Assembly (NCBI GenBank): GCA_030737875.1
Contig: CM060911.1
Location: 92,152,599 to 92,216,598, forward strand
Source of the DNA: Allium sativum
Lineage: Eukaryota; Streptophyta; Magnoliopsida; Asparagales; Amaryllidaceae
Length of the DNA: 64,000 nt
Reading direction: 5' to 3'
Made by a program: the position numbers and the translations under genes. Position 1 is the first letter of the stretch, and each line of letters starts with the position of its first letter. Shown one piece after another: positions 21,544 to 36,229 of this stretch. The notes beneath the pieces were generated by a model. That model made no database searches and was not told the DNA's origin. It saw only the letters and a program-made list of their open reading frames with translations.

Positions 21544-24500
21544 TGTGATGAGAAGGAATTTCGCTCGGTCCGAACCAGTCGCTAAACCGACCCAGACCGT
21601 TCGAAACACCCTATCGTTTGAGAACACGACAAAATAGAACGCAAACAGAAGAACATTTCATTGTATATTACAACAATGCACCAGAATACAAGAATATACA
21701 GAGTATAAACAAATAAATATTACACAGAAATATCAGAGATTTAAATTACATTTAAATACATCGCAGCGGAAAATAATACAATACACAACTAGAAGAAGAT
21801 ATACGGATACAAAGCTTTCCGGATATCGTTCCAGCTGTAAACCAGGATCCTGTGAATATAAATCTGCAAAACCAAAACTACTAGCTGCCCGTGTCAAAAT
21901 AAGGGCACCCAGAGTTTAGGTTAAAACAATAAACTCCAGGTCAGTCATGTGACTGGTGTGAGAACTAAAACAGTTATTAATCTTTATTTTAAATCATTAG
22001 GTAAATCAAGGGACCACGCCGTATAACACGGAACGGGTTTCCTCCCAAGAATACCAGTGCATAAAACAAACAGCACAATGCTAAATAAAGAAAAATGAAG
22101 CTGTTATAAGACCCAGGTCCTATCACACAATGCAACGCAAGCCGGGGGATAGGGTTTTCCCTTATAACAGCCAAAGAATGCTTGATACGTTTGAAAAAAA
22201 TCATTTGATACTATTATAAGTGCATAGTGTATAAAACAACTTCAAATCATAAGTATCAATCATAGCCGACATGAGCGTCCCATGCCACTATGTCGCCATA
22301 TATAGGTTTACAAATAAAACCGCAAAGTCACGTATTTGGAAATTGGATTTCCATCTATGAACCGAGGCAAAAGATAGTCCTCAACCGATTCGAGACAATC
22401 TAGCCCATGTCTCAGGTCAGAGCTCGAGTGACCTTGGAGCGACAGGGCCGGTCCACCGATGTGGATTAAACTTAAATCCTGAATACTGCGTTTGCCCGCC
22501 CTTTGGGGCGTAAGTCTGCTCCGTCTGCGGACAAGAATGCATCGGCCGAAACCGATATAACCGAGGCGCCTCGCAACAGCAACAACCACATAAGTCAAAC
22601 TCGTCAGGGCGTGTAAAACCACTGACGCCACTTTTTAGCTAGAAGGAAACGCATGCCCTCCCTGAGGTCCGTCTCCCGTTTTTGATTCATACCGGGTGTG
22701 AAACTCGCGAAGTAAACGTACACAAAGCAACGCCACAAAGGCCGTGCTTTGATCATCACCACAAGACTTTGCTTTTCAACAGAAACCTCGATCAATTGCC
22801 ACTTAGGCATGCCACACAGGCAATTCACTCCATGCGTTTGATATCCATCAATATATAACCCCTGAGCTCGTACGTCTCAGAGAAGGGCGTTAAGCAAGAG
22901 AATAAATTCTCCGCCGCCAAACAGATATATATTTGATAGAAATCAATCACACAGACTAAAATCCAATGTCAGACACACAGTCCATTTACAAGTCCGTTCT
23001 GGGTCTGAACGAAACCGGAGGCACCTAGTACCCCGCATATCCATCGATCTCCAAGTACGTCTGGACGATCACTATCTGTTTCCATCTTCTTGGGTGTACA
23101 GCCCAATCAAGATCATCAGTAATTACCCAAACGACGTGAAGACCTCCGGTCTTCGACCATCGTCTTCATCGTCGACTTATCGTCGGATCAGTTATCCAGA
23201 ATGGGATAAACCCGGTCTTTCCGAATAACTCGCGTATATTTTAAATAAGTGTTACACAAACACAACATACGCCTCATTCCAATTCATTAGTCACTAACCG
23301 TAAATTAATCAAGAGAATAATTTCCCAAATATTAACCCCGAAGGCCGAAACCAACATCAGATCAATACCCAGAAAACCATTCTGCTTGGCTAACCGACAG
23401 TTAGTTTCTAAATTTCACATTCATAGGGAAAGGTTCCCATTAATTTTATCCAAGATAAATTCCTTGAATTTATTCTTTAATCTATTCGAATATCAATTCA
23501 AAACTAGTCGGGATCAACGAAACTTACCGAAGTAATCATTTGTTTTAATTTCCCAATCCCAACCTATTTATCCCATGAAGTAAAACTGGTAATACTTCAT
23601 ATCTAACACCACGGTGTTATCGGTAAATTCAATTACCATTTCACGTTCAAATCTAATTAAAGATTTAACTATCGCCTGGAGCAAAACTGGTGGTACTCCA
23701 TTTTCGATCTTTTCAATCTAATTAAAGACTCATTAAAACTCCACTTAGTTTTAATCCTTAACTGGGTTAAAGAATCAGTGTCATTTAAAAACACAGTTCA
23801 CGATAAACCCAAAATCACATTCATTAATTATCGGGTTAAAGAACGAGTGTTGTTTAAAACACTGTTCACGATAAACCCAAAAATCAATATCAATTCAATT
23901 CCAATTAAATATTATTTAATTGGTACACTTCATTAAATCTAAATAAAAAGATTTAATCTTTTCTCAACTGGGTTCAAGAATAGTGTTAATGAAGACACCA
24001 TTCACGACAAACCCAAATCACATTTGATATTGAATACAAGGCTCTGAATAGAAAATATATCGGCTTATATTCAATATCAAATTCTACGACAAACAGATAT
24101 CGTATGGGAAATAACGATATATATCTATATCTTTCAAATTTCCATAACAACATCCGTATAATCACGAAATCCAACATCGAAATATTCCGAAGACAATTTC
24201 GATTCAAATCCATTCCAATGCAATCATTGGAAATTCTGGTTATTTTTAAAACCCTTTTTAAATTCAATTTATTTATTTAAAAATAAATAGAATTATAATT
24301 TTAGTTCAAAACTAGTTCATTTCGATAAAAGTCTATTTTTATCTTTTCAAATATGGAGTTTTTCATCCCAAATCTTCACAAATCATTTCTTATGATTTTA
24401 CACAAATTATTGCTATTTTAATAATTTTATCAAGGCCCGTACAGTCGATTTCCATCAACGGCCATCGAACTGCACTTACAGCGACCTTTTTCAAATTTGA

Positions 24501-27500
24501 TTTGGACATAATTCCAAATCCAACCGTTAGATTTCAAATTCCTAATATTCGTTAGAAAGCTCTTTTCGATACGAACCCAACGGTTCCGGTTTTAGGAGAA
24601 TCCGACGGTCGGATCTCCCGTAATGTTCGTTTGAAATAAATGGTCGAAATTCGCGAACTGCCGCGGCGCGGCGCGTTCTATTCAGGCCATTATATTATAT
24701 ATATAATATATATAATATATACTTCGTCGATTTCTATTTAAAACGAATTATATAAATAGTTTTAAAATTCGTTTCAAAAGCAATTTCAACTTTCATTTCA
24801 ATTCAAATCAAAATTGAATTCTTCTTTATAAATTCGTTTTAAAATTCATTTCTATTCAATTCAAATTTCAATTCAATTTGAATTCATTTCAATTCGCTTT
24901 CAATTCAATTTGAATTCGTTTTCAATTCATTTCGAAATCGTTTTCAATTCAATTCATTTCAAAATGAATAAAATTGATATAAATATCGTTCACGTCAAAA
25001 TGGCGTCAATCTAATCAACACGGCTTCATAAATTTCTATTTTCAAATATTCTATTTCAAATATTTCTTTTTCAAAATAGTTGTTATTATCAAAATATTTC
25101 GTTCAACACATGACCAATCTCAAGGGATGAGTACTGTCAACACATGAACCTTTATTTTATATTGATAAAGATGTAAATTTTATTACTAAAATATTTCGTT
25201 CAACACATGACCAATCTCAATGGATGAGTACTGTCAACACATGAACTTTTATTTTATAATATTCTTTATTTTTCAAATTGGAATGAAGCCCAATCAATTA
25301 CCATATAAAGTTAATTATATGGATTTTCATACATTACACACATATAATAGCATTGAAAAATAATCAACCATCAACCAAAGTGCACTACACTGTATAAGTA
25401 TCAAATATAGATATCTAACGCTTATAACAGCCTGTCAATCAATCGATCGACATATTTAATCAATCAGGATGAGTGAACTTCAAATTTCATCCTAACACCC
25501 GTGTGGGGTTTCAAACAATCAAACACATATTTTATTTGTGTAGTTGGGCGATGTGTAAAATTTATCGTCCCAATCAATGTCCTTCAAATAGGTGTACATA
25601 AACAAACCATCCGGTTTGTAAATGAATATTTTATTTTATTCACTTCACGTTAAAAATTATATTTTTAACGATAAAACATTTTATTTCAACATATGAATTT
25701 CTATTCAGTTCATTCTTTAAATAAAATGATATTTTTATTTTTCTAACATATTTTAGAAAATTTTGGCGGCATAACGGCACGATACTAGAAACGGGACAAG
25801 GCCTAGCCTTATCCCCGGACTAGTGAAGGCCCACGCCATTCACACATCAGTCAAATCAATTCCATTTCACCAAACAATTCCATTCAAACCAAATAATCTA
25901 ACTAACTTTTTGCAATCAAACAAACAAGTCCATGGTCTGTGGACGATTGTGTCGGGTGCTACTAAGCACCGTCTGCATCCTAGTATATATATATAACTAG
26001 AAAAGAAATTGAAAGGTGAGAAATTCTCACATATAGCTATCCTAGCTCCACGGCACTTCATTGATAGAAATCTTCATCGCTATCGCATCTTCGTCATCTT
26101 CGTTGTCCGCTTTCACTACCTATGTAAAAATCGAATTTTTACTTCGCTATTCCATATATAAAAATCATATTTTTATTTCAAAGTTCAATATATAAAAATC
26201 ATATTTTTATTTCAAAGTTCAATATATAAAAATCATATTTTTATTTCAAAGTTCAATATATAAAAATCACATTTTTCATATTGCTATTTTATATTTTTCT
26301 TTTCTAACCAAAGTATAATTTATTTTCAAAGAGGTGTTATTTTTCAACACTAATGTGATATATGTTTTCAAAACAAATGCGGTATATTTTTCAAAACAAA
26401 TGCAATATATTTTTCAAAACAAATGCGATATATTTTTCAAAACAAATGCGATATATTTTTCAAATATCCTCTTTTGTATTTTTAAAATTCAATTCTATTG
26501 ATTTTCTAAAATCAATGTTATTTATGTTTTTCAAAAACAATGGTATTTCCTATTTTCAAAACATCAATGCCCTTTATATTTTTAAAGACAGTGTTTTTTT
26601 TTTCCATTTTCAAAACAGTTCTTTATTTATATTTCAAAAGCCATGCTAATTTTATAAAATAAAAACTATGCAAATTCTTATTTAAAGCTTCTGATTTTAT
26701 AACAAGGTTTTTTTTTTCTCGTTAATGACATTTGTTTAAAAAGATAATTAACCAAAATAATATTAAAAACCATTACCTTTTCACTGTTAAATGCTTCAGA
26801 CCGACATCTTCCCCCTTGTCGAAACCTAGGGCACGGATTTTCCACTTCCTCGTTGCGCCTGGAGTTGATCAGAGATGATGACGTGGAGGGCCTTCGCGAG
26901 GCGCACCTGCGCCACCCCCACCTGGCCCACTCGACGGCGCCCTGACGTCGTGATTCGTGCTCGACCGGCGAGACTTCGAGCAACAGATTCGAGCTCCACT
27001 TTTATCGAGATGCGATGATTCCCATATGGATTTAGAGCTTAGATCTTCCTCTATCCTTTTCGTTTATTGATTTGCAGAAATTTCTTGGTGGATCGATCAG
27101 AAAATGAAGAGGAAGTATTGGGTTTCGTCGTTGGTTCCTTCCTGAGGCGGGCTATAGCGGTTTGACTTTGAGGGATAAGAGAATAAGGGTTTGACTAAGG
27201 ATAAGGCTTTATATAATATTATATTTAATATTATTTAATTCGAAAATGATACTTTTTACATACAAACCCCATATCGAACCCAATGACCGTCCCCACTAGC
27301 TAATTACCCCCATTCCGAACACAATGGGATATGTATCGCAAGATGATTCGATCGTTTTGATCAGTTTTCGTTAGATTTAAAATATAACTCATTATATTGA
27401 ATTTTAAACGTACATTTCAAATTACCGGGGTCACATACTAACTCGAAAAATTCCAGAAAAATATTTTCTAGCTTCGTATTGACGATACGGTCCTAACAAA

Positions 27501-28115
27501 ACTAATTTCGTCTAATTCTGAGACCGTTTGAAAAATGGCCATTTTCCAGTCGATTAAAATCAACTAAAACTGGTCAAACGCGTTTTCCTTTGCCACGCTC
27601 ACATATTGATTCGAAAAATTATGAAATTTGGAATCTAGCAATAACTTGACACTGCGGACCCAACAAAAGTGGTTTCGTCGAAATCCGAGGTCGTTTGCAA
27701 AATTTCCATTTTTAAGGGCCTGAATTCCATAGCGACTATTTAGAATTTTCAACTGGACATATCTTTTGATTCCCGGTATGAAATTTTGATTTTCCAGATT
27801 CGTTAGAAATATATTATCAATTAGATCCTAATGTTTTTGGTTTCACTAAAATCCGGATTGTTTTGCACCCGGTACATTCAATTGAAGTTTGAAATTGAAT
27901 TATCGAACTACCGTGCCATTTTCAATTCCTTTTATAATTATATAATAAATATTTATATTCTAACGACGACGCGTATAAATATATACGTTCGAATTATATT
28001 CAAAATAAATTTCTCGTCGATATTATTTTAAAATAATTCATTTTAAATAATCAAAATTCGCTAAAATTGCCAAAATAAAAATTTTAAACTGGCCCAGATT
28101 TTCCGGGTTATTACA
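21544..28115 (-). repeat. 5' LTR of C (right, 6.6 kb)
   Basis: Colinear with the left LTR from TGTGATGAG to GGGTTATTACA (+ strand). One clear length difference is a repeat unit of CAAATATTCTATTT near 25045, present twice here and three times on the left (17410-17460). Confidence 0.92.
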
Positions 28116-31100
28116 CTTCTCTCTTCGATTTCTCTCAATCCACTCAACGAAATCACTTGCTCCAATTTAGGATTTTTTGGATCTCATCCTCCTCTTCAAA
28201 TCAATACCAAATTTTGAAATTTTGGTTGAGTATTTTCTCTGAATCACCTCGTCGAAGTCGGAAGCTTCAAACCGCTGCTGCCACTCGTTGTCGCCACCGC
28301 ATCCTACGCCACCGCCAACGACTGGAGCGCATCTCCATGCTCTTCGACCCCGTGCAACCTGATTCCAATATCGTGAAGTGGATTTCGCGAAAGATTGAGA
28401 CCTAGTTTTGAATGTTCAGCTGAGGTATACGGTTTATATAATTTAAAGGGTTTGCGACACTTTTACTACATCATTAATTTCTTTTTGCTTATAAAATTCA
28501 TATCTTTTCCATACGAGGTCCAAATCGCGCGAATCTGGACCCGTTGTGATCATGAGGATGAGAGCTTCACAACAAGACTAACCGCGCATAATTTGGAGCA
28601 AATCAGAATTTAAGGCAAATTCCAATCCAAACTGAACAGAAATTCAGATAAAAACTGATGGAGTGGATCCCAATGTGAAAACTCCTCACTAAAATTTTAT
28701 GTTCAGTTATTAATTTTATAACTGCATATATAAACTGCTCCCCGTCGTCCACATACCATGGACGACTTGTTTATTTGATTGTGTTGTAAAAATTGATTGT
28801 GTTGTGAAATAAACTGTATAAAATATTCATGTGCTGTATAAAATAATTTATTATTAAAAATATAATTTTTAACGTGTATATGAATAAAATAAATATTCAC
28901 AAACAAATCGGACAATTTGTTTATGTACAAACATTTGACTGATATTGATTGGGATGATAAATTGTACACATCGCCCCAACTACACAAATAAAATTCATTA
29001 TTTGTTGATTAAACCCCATACGGGTATTGGGATGATATTGGACATACACTAATCCCAATATTTAGTTGTATGTCAATTGACTGGTTAACAAGTTGTGTAA
29101 GCGTTGAATATTTATATTTAATGCTTATGCAGTGTAGAATGCACTTTGGATGATGGTTGACTGTGTTTGATTGTTGTTGTGTACATGTGTTGTATGAAAT
29201 CCATATGAATAAAATTATATGGTAATTGACTGTGTCTGATTCCATTTCAGAAAGAATGAATATTTTAAAATAACGAATATTTTGAAATAATGAATATTTT
29301 AAAATAATATTCGGTAAAAGATCAAAATATAATTTTAATGTCCGATTTGGGATGGACATGAAAATATTTAAATGTATAAAGCTGTGTTGATTAGATTAAT
29401 GTCATTTTGACGTGAACGATATTTATATTAATTCTATTCATTTTTATAATGAATATCGAAAAGGAAGTGATTTCAAAATCTAATGTTTTGAAAATACTAT
29501 CATTTATATATAGATGAGATTGAATATTCAATTCTGATTTGAAATTGAATATGAAGTTGAAATCATTTTGAAAAGGAATTTAAAACAATTTATAAAATAC
29601 ATTTTAAATGGAAATCGACTATATATATATAATATATATTATATATATATAATGGCCTGAATAGAATGCGCCGCACCGCGGCAATTCGCGAATTTCGATC
29701 ATTGACTTCGAATTGACGTTACGGGAGATCCAACCGTCGGATTCTCCTGAAACCAAGACCATTGGGCGTATCGAAAAGAGCTTTCCAACAAATATAAGGA
29801 ATTTGAAATCTAACGGTTGGATTTGGAATTATGTCCAAATCAAATTTGGAAAAGGTTGTGTAAGTGCAGTTCGATGACCATTTATGGAAATCGACTGTAC
29901 GGGCCTTGATAAAATTATTAAAAATATCAATAATTTGTGTAAAATCATGATAAATGATTCGGAAAGAATTGAGATGAAGAATTCCATATTTGATAAGATA
30001 AAGATATATTTTTATCGAAATGAACTAGTTATGAACTAGAATTGTAAATCCAATAATTTTAAATAAATAAATTGGATTTGTGAATGGTTTTAAAATAACC
30101 AAAATTTCCAATATATGAATTGGAATGGATTTGAATCGAAATTATCTTCGGACTATTTCGATATTGGATTTCGTGATTATACGGATATTGTGGAGGAATT
30201 TGGAAGATATATATATCGTTATTCCCAATATGATATTTGTTAGTTTCAGAATTTGATATTGAATATAAACCGATATATTTTCTATTCAGAGCCTTGTATT
30301 TAATATCAAATTGGTTTTTGGGTTTATCATGAACGGTGTTTTAAATAACACTTGCTGAACGGTGTTTTAAATAACACTTGTTCTTTAACCCGATTAACAA
30401 TGGAATGAGATTTTGGGTTTGTTGTGAATGGTATCTTTAATAATACTATTCTTAAACCCAATGAAGTTAAGAAAATTAGAAACTAACTGGAGATTAGCCA
30501 AGTTGAATGGTTTCCTCGGTATTTATCTAATGTTGGTTTTGGCCTTTGGGATTAATACTTAGGGAATTGTTCTCTAACTAATTCACGGTTAAAGACTGAT
30601 GGGATGGGGTTTTCAGTAACACTGTTCTTAAACCTAATGTGAAAAGAATAAATCTTTTAATTAAGATTTAAAGAAGAATTACCAATTAATTAACATTTAA
30701 TTGGAACAGAAAAAGGAATGTAAATTAGGCTTATTGTGAACTATGTTTTTTAATGACATTCGTTCTTTAACCCGTTTTACAGTGAAATGTGATTTGGAAT
30801 TTATAAATCTTTTTATTAAGATTTAACGGGAATTTTCCAAAGTAAAGTTTTCCAATTTAATATATTAAATTGGAATTGAATGGAATTCGATTTGATAATA
30901 ATCGAACTGAACTTCTGTGGAGGAATACTGTTAAAACATATGGAATTTAAAAAGCTTTGCCGTTATTCCATTTACAATATTAGTTGGATACAGAAATTTA
31001 TATCGATTATATATTGATTTGTTTTTCCATGAAGATTCCATAATTAATGGAATGTGATTTGGGTTTATCGTGAACTGTGTTTTAAATGACATTAGTTCTT

Positions 31101-32707
31101 TAACCCAGTTAAAGACAGGATTACATGTCTAACGTTGTATTTCGAACTGTATGGTTGATCTTTTCTAAATATATATCTGTTTGGTGGCGGAGAATTTATT
31201 CTCTTGATTAACACCGTTCTTTGAGATGTACGAGCTTAGAGGTTATATATTGGTAGAAATCAATAGTACGGTGTAGATTGTCGATGTGACATGTTTGTGA
31301 TTCAAAAGTTAAATAATCATTAATTTTGATTTTTGGAAAGATTAAAACTAAGTGGGGTTTTAATGAATCCTTAATTAGATTGAAATGGAAATTGATAATT
31401 TAAATTATCAAATTTTGGAGATGATCGAGAACGGAGTATCACCAGTTTTGTTCCTAACGATAGTTAAATCTTTAATTAGATTTCAACGTGGAATGACAAT
31501 TAAATTTATCAATAACGCCGTGGTGTTTGTTATGGAGTAATACCAGTTTTGCTCCATGGGATGAATAGGTTGGGATTGGGAAATAAAATAAATGATTACT
31601 TCGGTGTAGTTCGCTAATCCCGACTAGTTTGGAAAACTTTAATATGGTTTGAAATGATATCCAAAGGAAGATTAAAGAATAAATTTAAAAGAATTTATCT
31701 TTGATAAAATTAATGGGAACCTGTCCCTAAAGATATGAATATTTGAATAAAAGAATATTCTAGATTGGAATGAGGCGTATGTTGTGTTTGTGTAGCACTT
31801 GTTTATTATATACACGACTTATTCAGAATGGCCAGTTTTATACCCATTCCGAGTAACTGATTCGATGATAATTCGACGATGAAGACGGTGGTTAAAAACC
31901 AGAGGTCTTCACATCGTTTATATGATTACTGATGTCTTGATTATGCTATACACCCAAGACAAGGTAATAAGTGGTGATCATCCAGACGTACTTAGAGATC
32001 GACCGAATATGCGAGGGCCTCTCTCCTGTATTGGACATACGGGACGAGGAATAAGGTGCCTCCGGTTTTGTTCAGACCCAGAAAGAACTTGTAAATGGAT
32101 GTGTTTCTGGCATTGGATTTTATTCTGTGTTGATTGATTTCTATTAAATATGTATCTGTTTGGCGTCGGATAATTTATTCTCTTGCTTAACACCCTTCTC
32201 TGAGACGTACGATCTCAGAGGTTATATATTGATAGGCATCAATTGCATGGCATGAATTACCAGTGCGGCATGCTGAGATGAAGATGATCAAGGCTTCTAT
32301 TGAAAAGCAGAGTCTTGTGGTTGATGATCAAAGCATAGCTTTAATATAGCATCGCTTTGTGTATATCATTAAGTTGGGAGCCTCACACCTCGGTATTAGT
32401 CAAAAACGGGATCATGACTGCAGGGAGTGCAAGACGTTTTTTCTAGCTATGGGCGGTGTCCGGGTTTTGCACACCCTGACATTGTTATATTTTTACTTAT
32501 GTGGTTGTAGGATTGCGAGGCGCCTTGGTTATATCGATCTCTACGGAGCCGATCGATAGGTCCAATAGGACCGAGAAACGTGTGTTCAAGAATAACTAAT
32601 CTTCGAACGTAAGGGAGGACCGGCCCTGAAGATCCAAGGGTTACCCAGAGTGTGTAGTCCCGAGACATTTGCTAGAGTGTCTCGAAGCGGTGAGGAGCCA
32701 TCCTTGG
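28116..32707 (+). mobile_element. X, segment 3: giant-LTR family, + strand
   Basis: Starts with the second CTTCT. 28121-28410 is X's own leader module (C/T-rich, ending CTGAG|GTATAC, donor-like at 28425). From about 28650 it matches the reverse complement of C and parallels H: the CGTCGTCCACA block, AT microsatellite, GCGCCGCACCGCGG box (about 29665), nested hairpin repeats (30310-31110) and the ACCAGTTTT hairpin at 31532-31557. It lacks the short AAAAAT arrays of C and H. It is cut at 32707 by C2. The 82- and 116-codon frames here have no recognised product. Confidence 0.85.
28121..28410 (+). other. Leader module of X
   Basis: Pyrimidine-rich then GC-rich sequence with no similarity I can see to the modules of C or H although its flanks match theirs. 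A small + frame (28157-28405, 82 codons) spans it; product unrecognised and coding doubtful. Confidence 0.45.
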
Positions 32708-34819
32708 TGAAACAACCCAAACTTCGCCATAAAGGAAAGCCTGAATTCCTTGAGAACAATACACAACAGAACACAAACTAAAGAACATTTTATTGCTGAT
32801 ACAACAATTTTATCAGAGTACAAGAATATAACAGAGTACGAATACTTATTACATAAAAGAAATAAAATAATATCAGAGATTTATATTACGTCTAAATAGC
32901 AGCGGAAAAATAATACATATATACAACTGAAAGGAATACACGGATACAGAGCTTTCTCGAATACCGCTTCAGCTGTAAACCAGGATCCTGTAAATATATC
33001 TACAAAAAAATTAATCGACTGCCCGTGTGAAAAATATGGGTACCCGAGTTTTCCAGTGAAACAAACTACAGGTCAGTCATGGGACTGGTATGAGAAATCT
33101 TAACTAAACTTATCTAATAATAAGGCTAATCGCAGGACCACGCCGCTAACGCGGAACGGGTTTACTCCATTGTATTGCCAGTGCCTAAAGTAAAGTAAAT
33201 CGTTAAATAACGTAATGCTTTTTAGAAAAATGAAACCATTATAAGACCCAAGTCCCATCACACAATGCAACGCAAACCGGAGGATAGGGTTTTACCTTAT
33301 AATGGTCAAGAGATGCTTGATATGATAAAACGGATTTAATATTAATACTAGTGTATATAAGTTTAATAAAAACATTTCAATCATAATGTATCAATCATAG
33401 ACAGCATGGGTACCATATATCATGTCGCCATACTAGTTCATCAATCAAAACCGCAAGGTCGTATTGGAAGTTGGTTTTCCATCATGAAATCGAGGCTAGG
33501 GATCGTCCTCTCCGATTCGAGACACTCTAGCAAATGCCTCAGGACCACACCTATGGGCAACCCTTGGATCTTCAGGGCCGGTCCCTACCTAAGGGTAGTG
33601 GATTAATTATGCTTGAACACACGCTTCCTAGTCCCTTTGTACCTATAGTATGACCACTAACTGCCTATAAAAATCCGAGGCGCCTCAAAATCCATCATCC
33701 ACATAAGTAAAATGCCAGCCAGTTTAAGCACCGGCACTTCTCCAAGCTAGAAAGAAACGTGTGCACTCCCTATAGTCCTACTCCCGTTTTGACTCATACC
33801 GGGGTGTGAGGCTCGCGAAGGCACGCTATACACAAAGCTATGCCGTAATAGGCTATACTTTGATCACCCCACAAGGCCCTACTTTTCAACAAAAGCCTTG
33901 ATCAATTGCATCTTGGCTTGCCACATTGACAATTCACTCCATGCGATCAATCACTATTACTATATACCAGGGTGTTAAGCAGGGAATAAATTCTCCACCA
34001 CCAATCAGATATACATTAATAAAAATCAATTTAATTCACATGGAACGAAATTCAATGTCAGACACGCATCCATTTACAAATCTGTTCTAGGTCCGAACGA
34101 AACCGGAGGCACCTTATTCCTCGCATATCCGAAACAATCAACAATAATCCGGACGGCTACCACTGAAGCCCCTTCAAGGTAGCTACTCCCATCATGGGTC
34201 TCAGTAGCAACACATCCATTCGATGTGAAGATCGTCGGTCTTCAATCACCGCCTTTATCTTCGACTCTTCATCGTCGTAATAATTATTCGGAATGGGTTA
34301 AACTCGGTCTTTCCAAATAATTCACGTATTTTTATAATTAAAAATCAATTACTATAAAAACACATCCAACGTCTCATTCCAATTCAGAATATTCTTTTAA
34401 ATAAAATATTCGCATTATCTTATCAAAGATAAATTCTTTAAATTTATTCTTAAATGTTTCTTTAAAGATTTGTTAAAACCCCAATTTGGTTTTAAATATC
34501 AAAAATAATTATTCAGTGATTATTTAAATTTAAGAAATTAATCTTATCTTTAACTGGGATAAAGAACTAATGTCATTTAAAACATGGTTCACGGTAAACC
34601 CAAAATCGTCTTCCATTAAATAAGGAATTTCACAGAAATCAAATCAATATATAATCGTTATAAATTTCTTTTTCCGACCAATAATATAAATGGAATAACG
34701 GCAAAGACTCTTAAATTCCATATCTAGTATCGGTCTTCTTTTACAGGAGTTTATCTCGGTTATTATTAATTCGAATTCCATTCAACTCTAGTGTAATATA
34801 TTAAATTGGAAAACTTTTC
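32708..34819 (-). mobile_element. C2: giant-LTR family fragment, minus strand
   Basis: Starts TGAAACAACCC on the + strand and follows the left end of C with considerable divergence: CAGCGGAAAA motif (32900-32908), 3' splice-like TTTTTTTGTAG|A (33000-33001), CTGCCCGTG, GGTCAGTCATGGGACTGG, and the CCGGAGGCACCT block. It is interrupted at 34820 by H; the expected duplication would be TTTTC. No gene. Confidence 0.8.
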
Positions 34820-35699
34820 TGTAATAACCCGGAAATCTAGGCCAATTTAAAATTTTTATTTTGGCTATTTTATTGAATTTTGAATATTTAATATGAATTA
34901 TTTTAAATAATAACGATGAGAAATTTATTTTGAATAGAATTCGAATGTATATATCTATATAGATCGTCGTTAGAATATAAATATTTTATTTATAATTATA
35001 AAAGGAATTGAAAATGGCGCGGTAGTTCGATAATTCGATTTCAAAATTCAATTGAACATACCGGGTGCAAAATAAACTGGATTTTAGTGAAACCAAAAAT
35101 AATAAAATCTAATTGAGAATATCTTTCCAACGAATCCGAAGAATCAAAATTTCATAGCGGGAATCAAAAGATATGTCCACTTGAAAATTCAGAATAGTCG
35201 CTATGGAATTTCGGCCTTTAAAAGTAGCCATTTTGCAAATGACCTCGGATTTCGACGAAACCACTTTTGTTGGATCCGCGATGTAAAGTAATTGCTAGGT
35301 TTCAAATTTCATAATTTTTTGAGTCAATATGTGTGCGTGGCTAAGGAAAACGCTTTTGACCAGTTTAAGTTGATTTTAATCGACTGGAAATTGACCATTT
35401 TTCAAACGGTCTCAGAATTCGACGAAACAAGTTTCGTTAGGACCGTATCGTCAATAACAAGCTAGAAAATATATTTTTGGAATTTTTCGAGTTAGTATAT
35501 GGCCCCGGTAAATTGAAATGCGCGTTCAAATTCAATATATAGAGTTATATGTTGATTTTGACAGAAACTGGTCGAAATGGTTGAATCAGCGTACGATACA
35601 TATCCCATTGTGTTCAGAATGAGGGTAATTAGCTAGGTGCGATAGTCGTTGGGCCTCGTTTAGAGATCATATGAAAAGTCAACTTTTTGGTGGAAAATA

Positions 35700-36163
35700 A
35701 TAATAATAATATAACTCCCTCCCACCCCCTTCACATTTCAAATCTAAAGATCGAAAAAAAGACCTGCCTCCCTCCTCATCCACGCTCCTCCGATCTACGC
35801 CACCGATGCCCCCTCGCCTCAGGCGACGCCGCACCCCCAACCGCCTCCCCTCCTATCCGCTTTCCCTCTCTTCCTCTTCCCCTCCTCTCCGCGTTTAAAC
35901 CCACCCCAAGCCCCAGACGCGAGCTCCAGCGTCGAGCCAGAGAACCCCGTCGTCACCTGCACCGTGGGCCCCACCATAGCCTCCACCGTCAACGACGCGC
36001 TCCGACGTACAGCCCCCTTGTTCCCTCCTCCAATTTAGCCCCAAATCGAATGCCACCCTCTTCCGAAGCCCTAGCGCCACCAGATCCAAGACGCAACTCG
36101 AAACCGCGTCCATCGAACCCCATTCATTGACAAAACCCATCAGCCCTCTCCTTAAAATGCGAT
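35700..36163 (+). other. Leader module of H
   Basis: Very C-rich, with runs such as CCTCCCTCCTCATCC. It is spanned by a 147-codon + frame from 35687 that is P, R and S rich and matches no family I know. The module ends at GCGAT|GTAAGT (36164), a strong donor, so it looks like a 5' exon. The sequence differs from C and X at the same place. Confidence 0.5.
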
Positions 36164-36229
36164 GTAAGTTTTTAATTTCGAATTTTAATTATTTCTTTTC
36201 GATTTAAAAACTGATTGTATAGGTGTAGA

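Larger units (their letters stand above)
13916..28115 (-). mobile_element. Element C: complete giant-LTR, gene-less retrotransposon
   Basis: Two colinear LTRs of 6595 and 6572 bp enclose only 1033 bp. The perfect duplication CTTCT (13911-13915, 28116-28120), initiator-Met primer site and polypurine tract prove a genuine retrotransposed copy on the minus strand. No gag or pol is present anywhere, so all enzymes came in trans. LTRs differ at roughly a percent or two by eye, so insertion is fairly recent. It inserted into X, a copy of its own family. It resembles the class called LARD, but with LTRs making up about 93 percent of the element. Confidence 0.93.

Noticed and set aside
35687..36130. 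147-codon proline- and arginine-rich frame in H as a real protein
   Set aside because: Strong C-rich composition alone keeps it open, and sister LTRs have unrelated sequence there.
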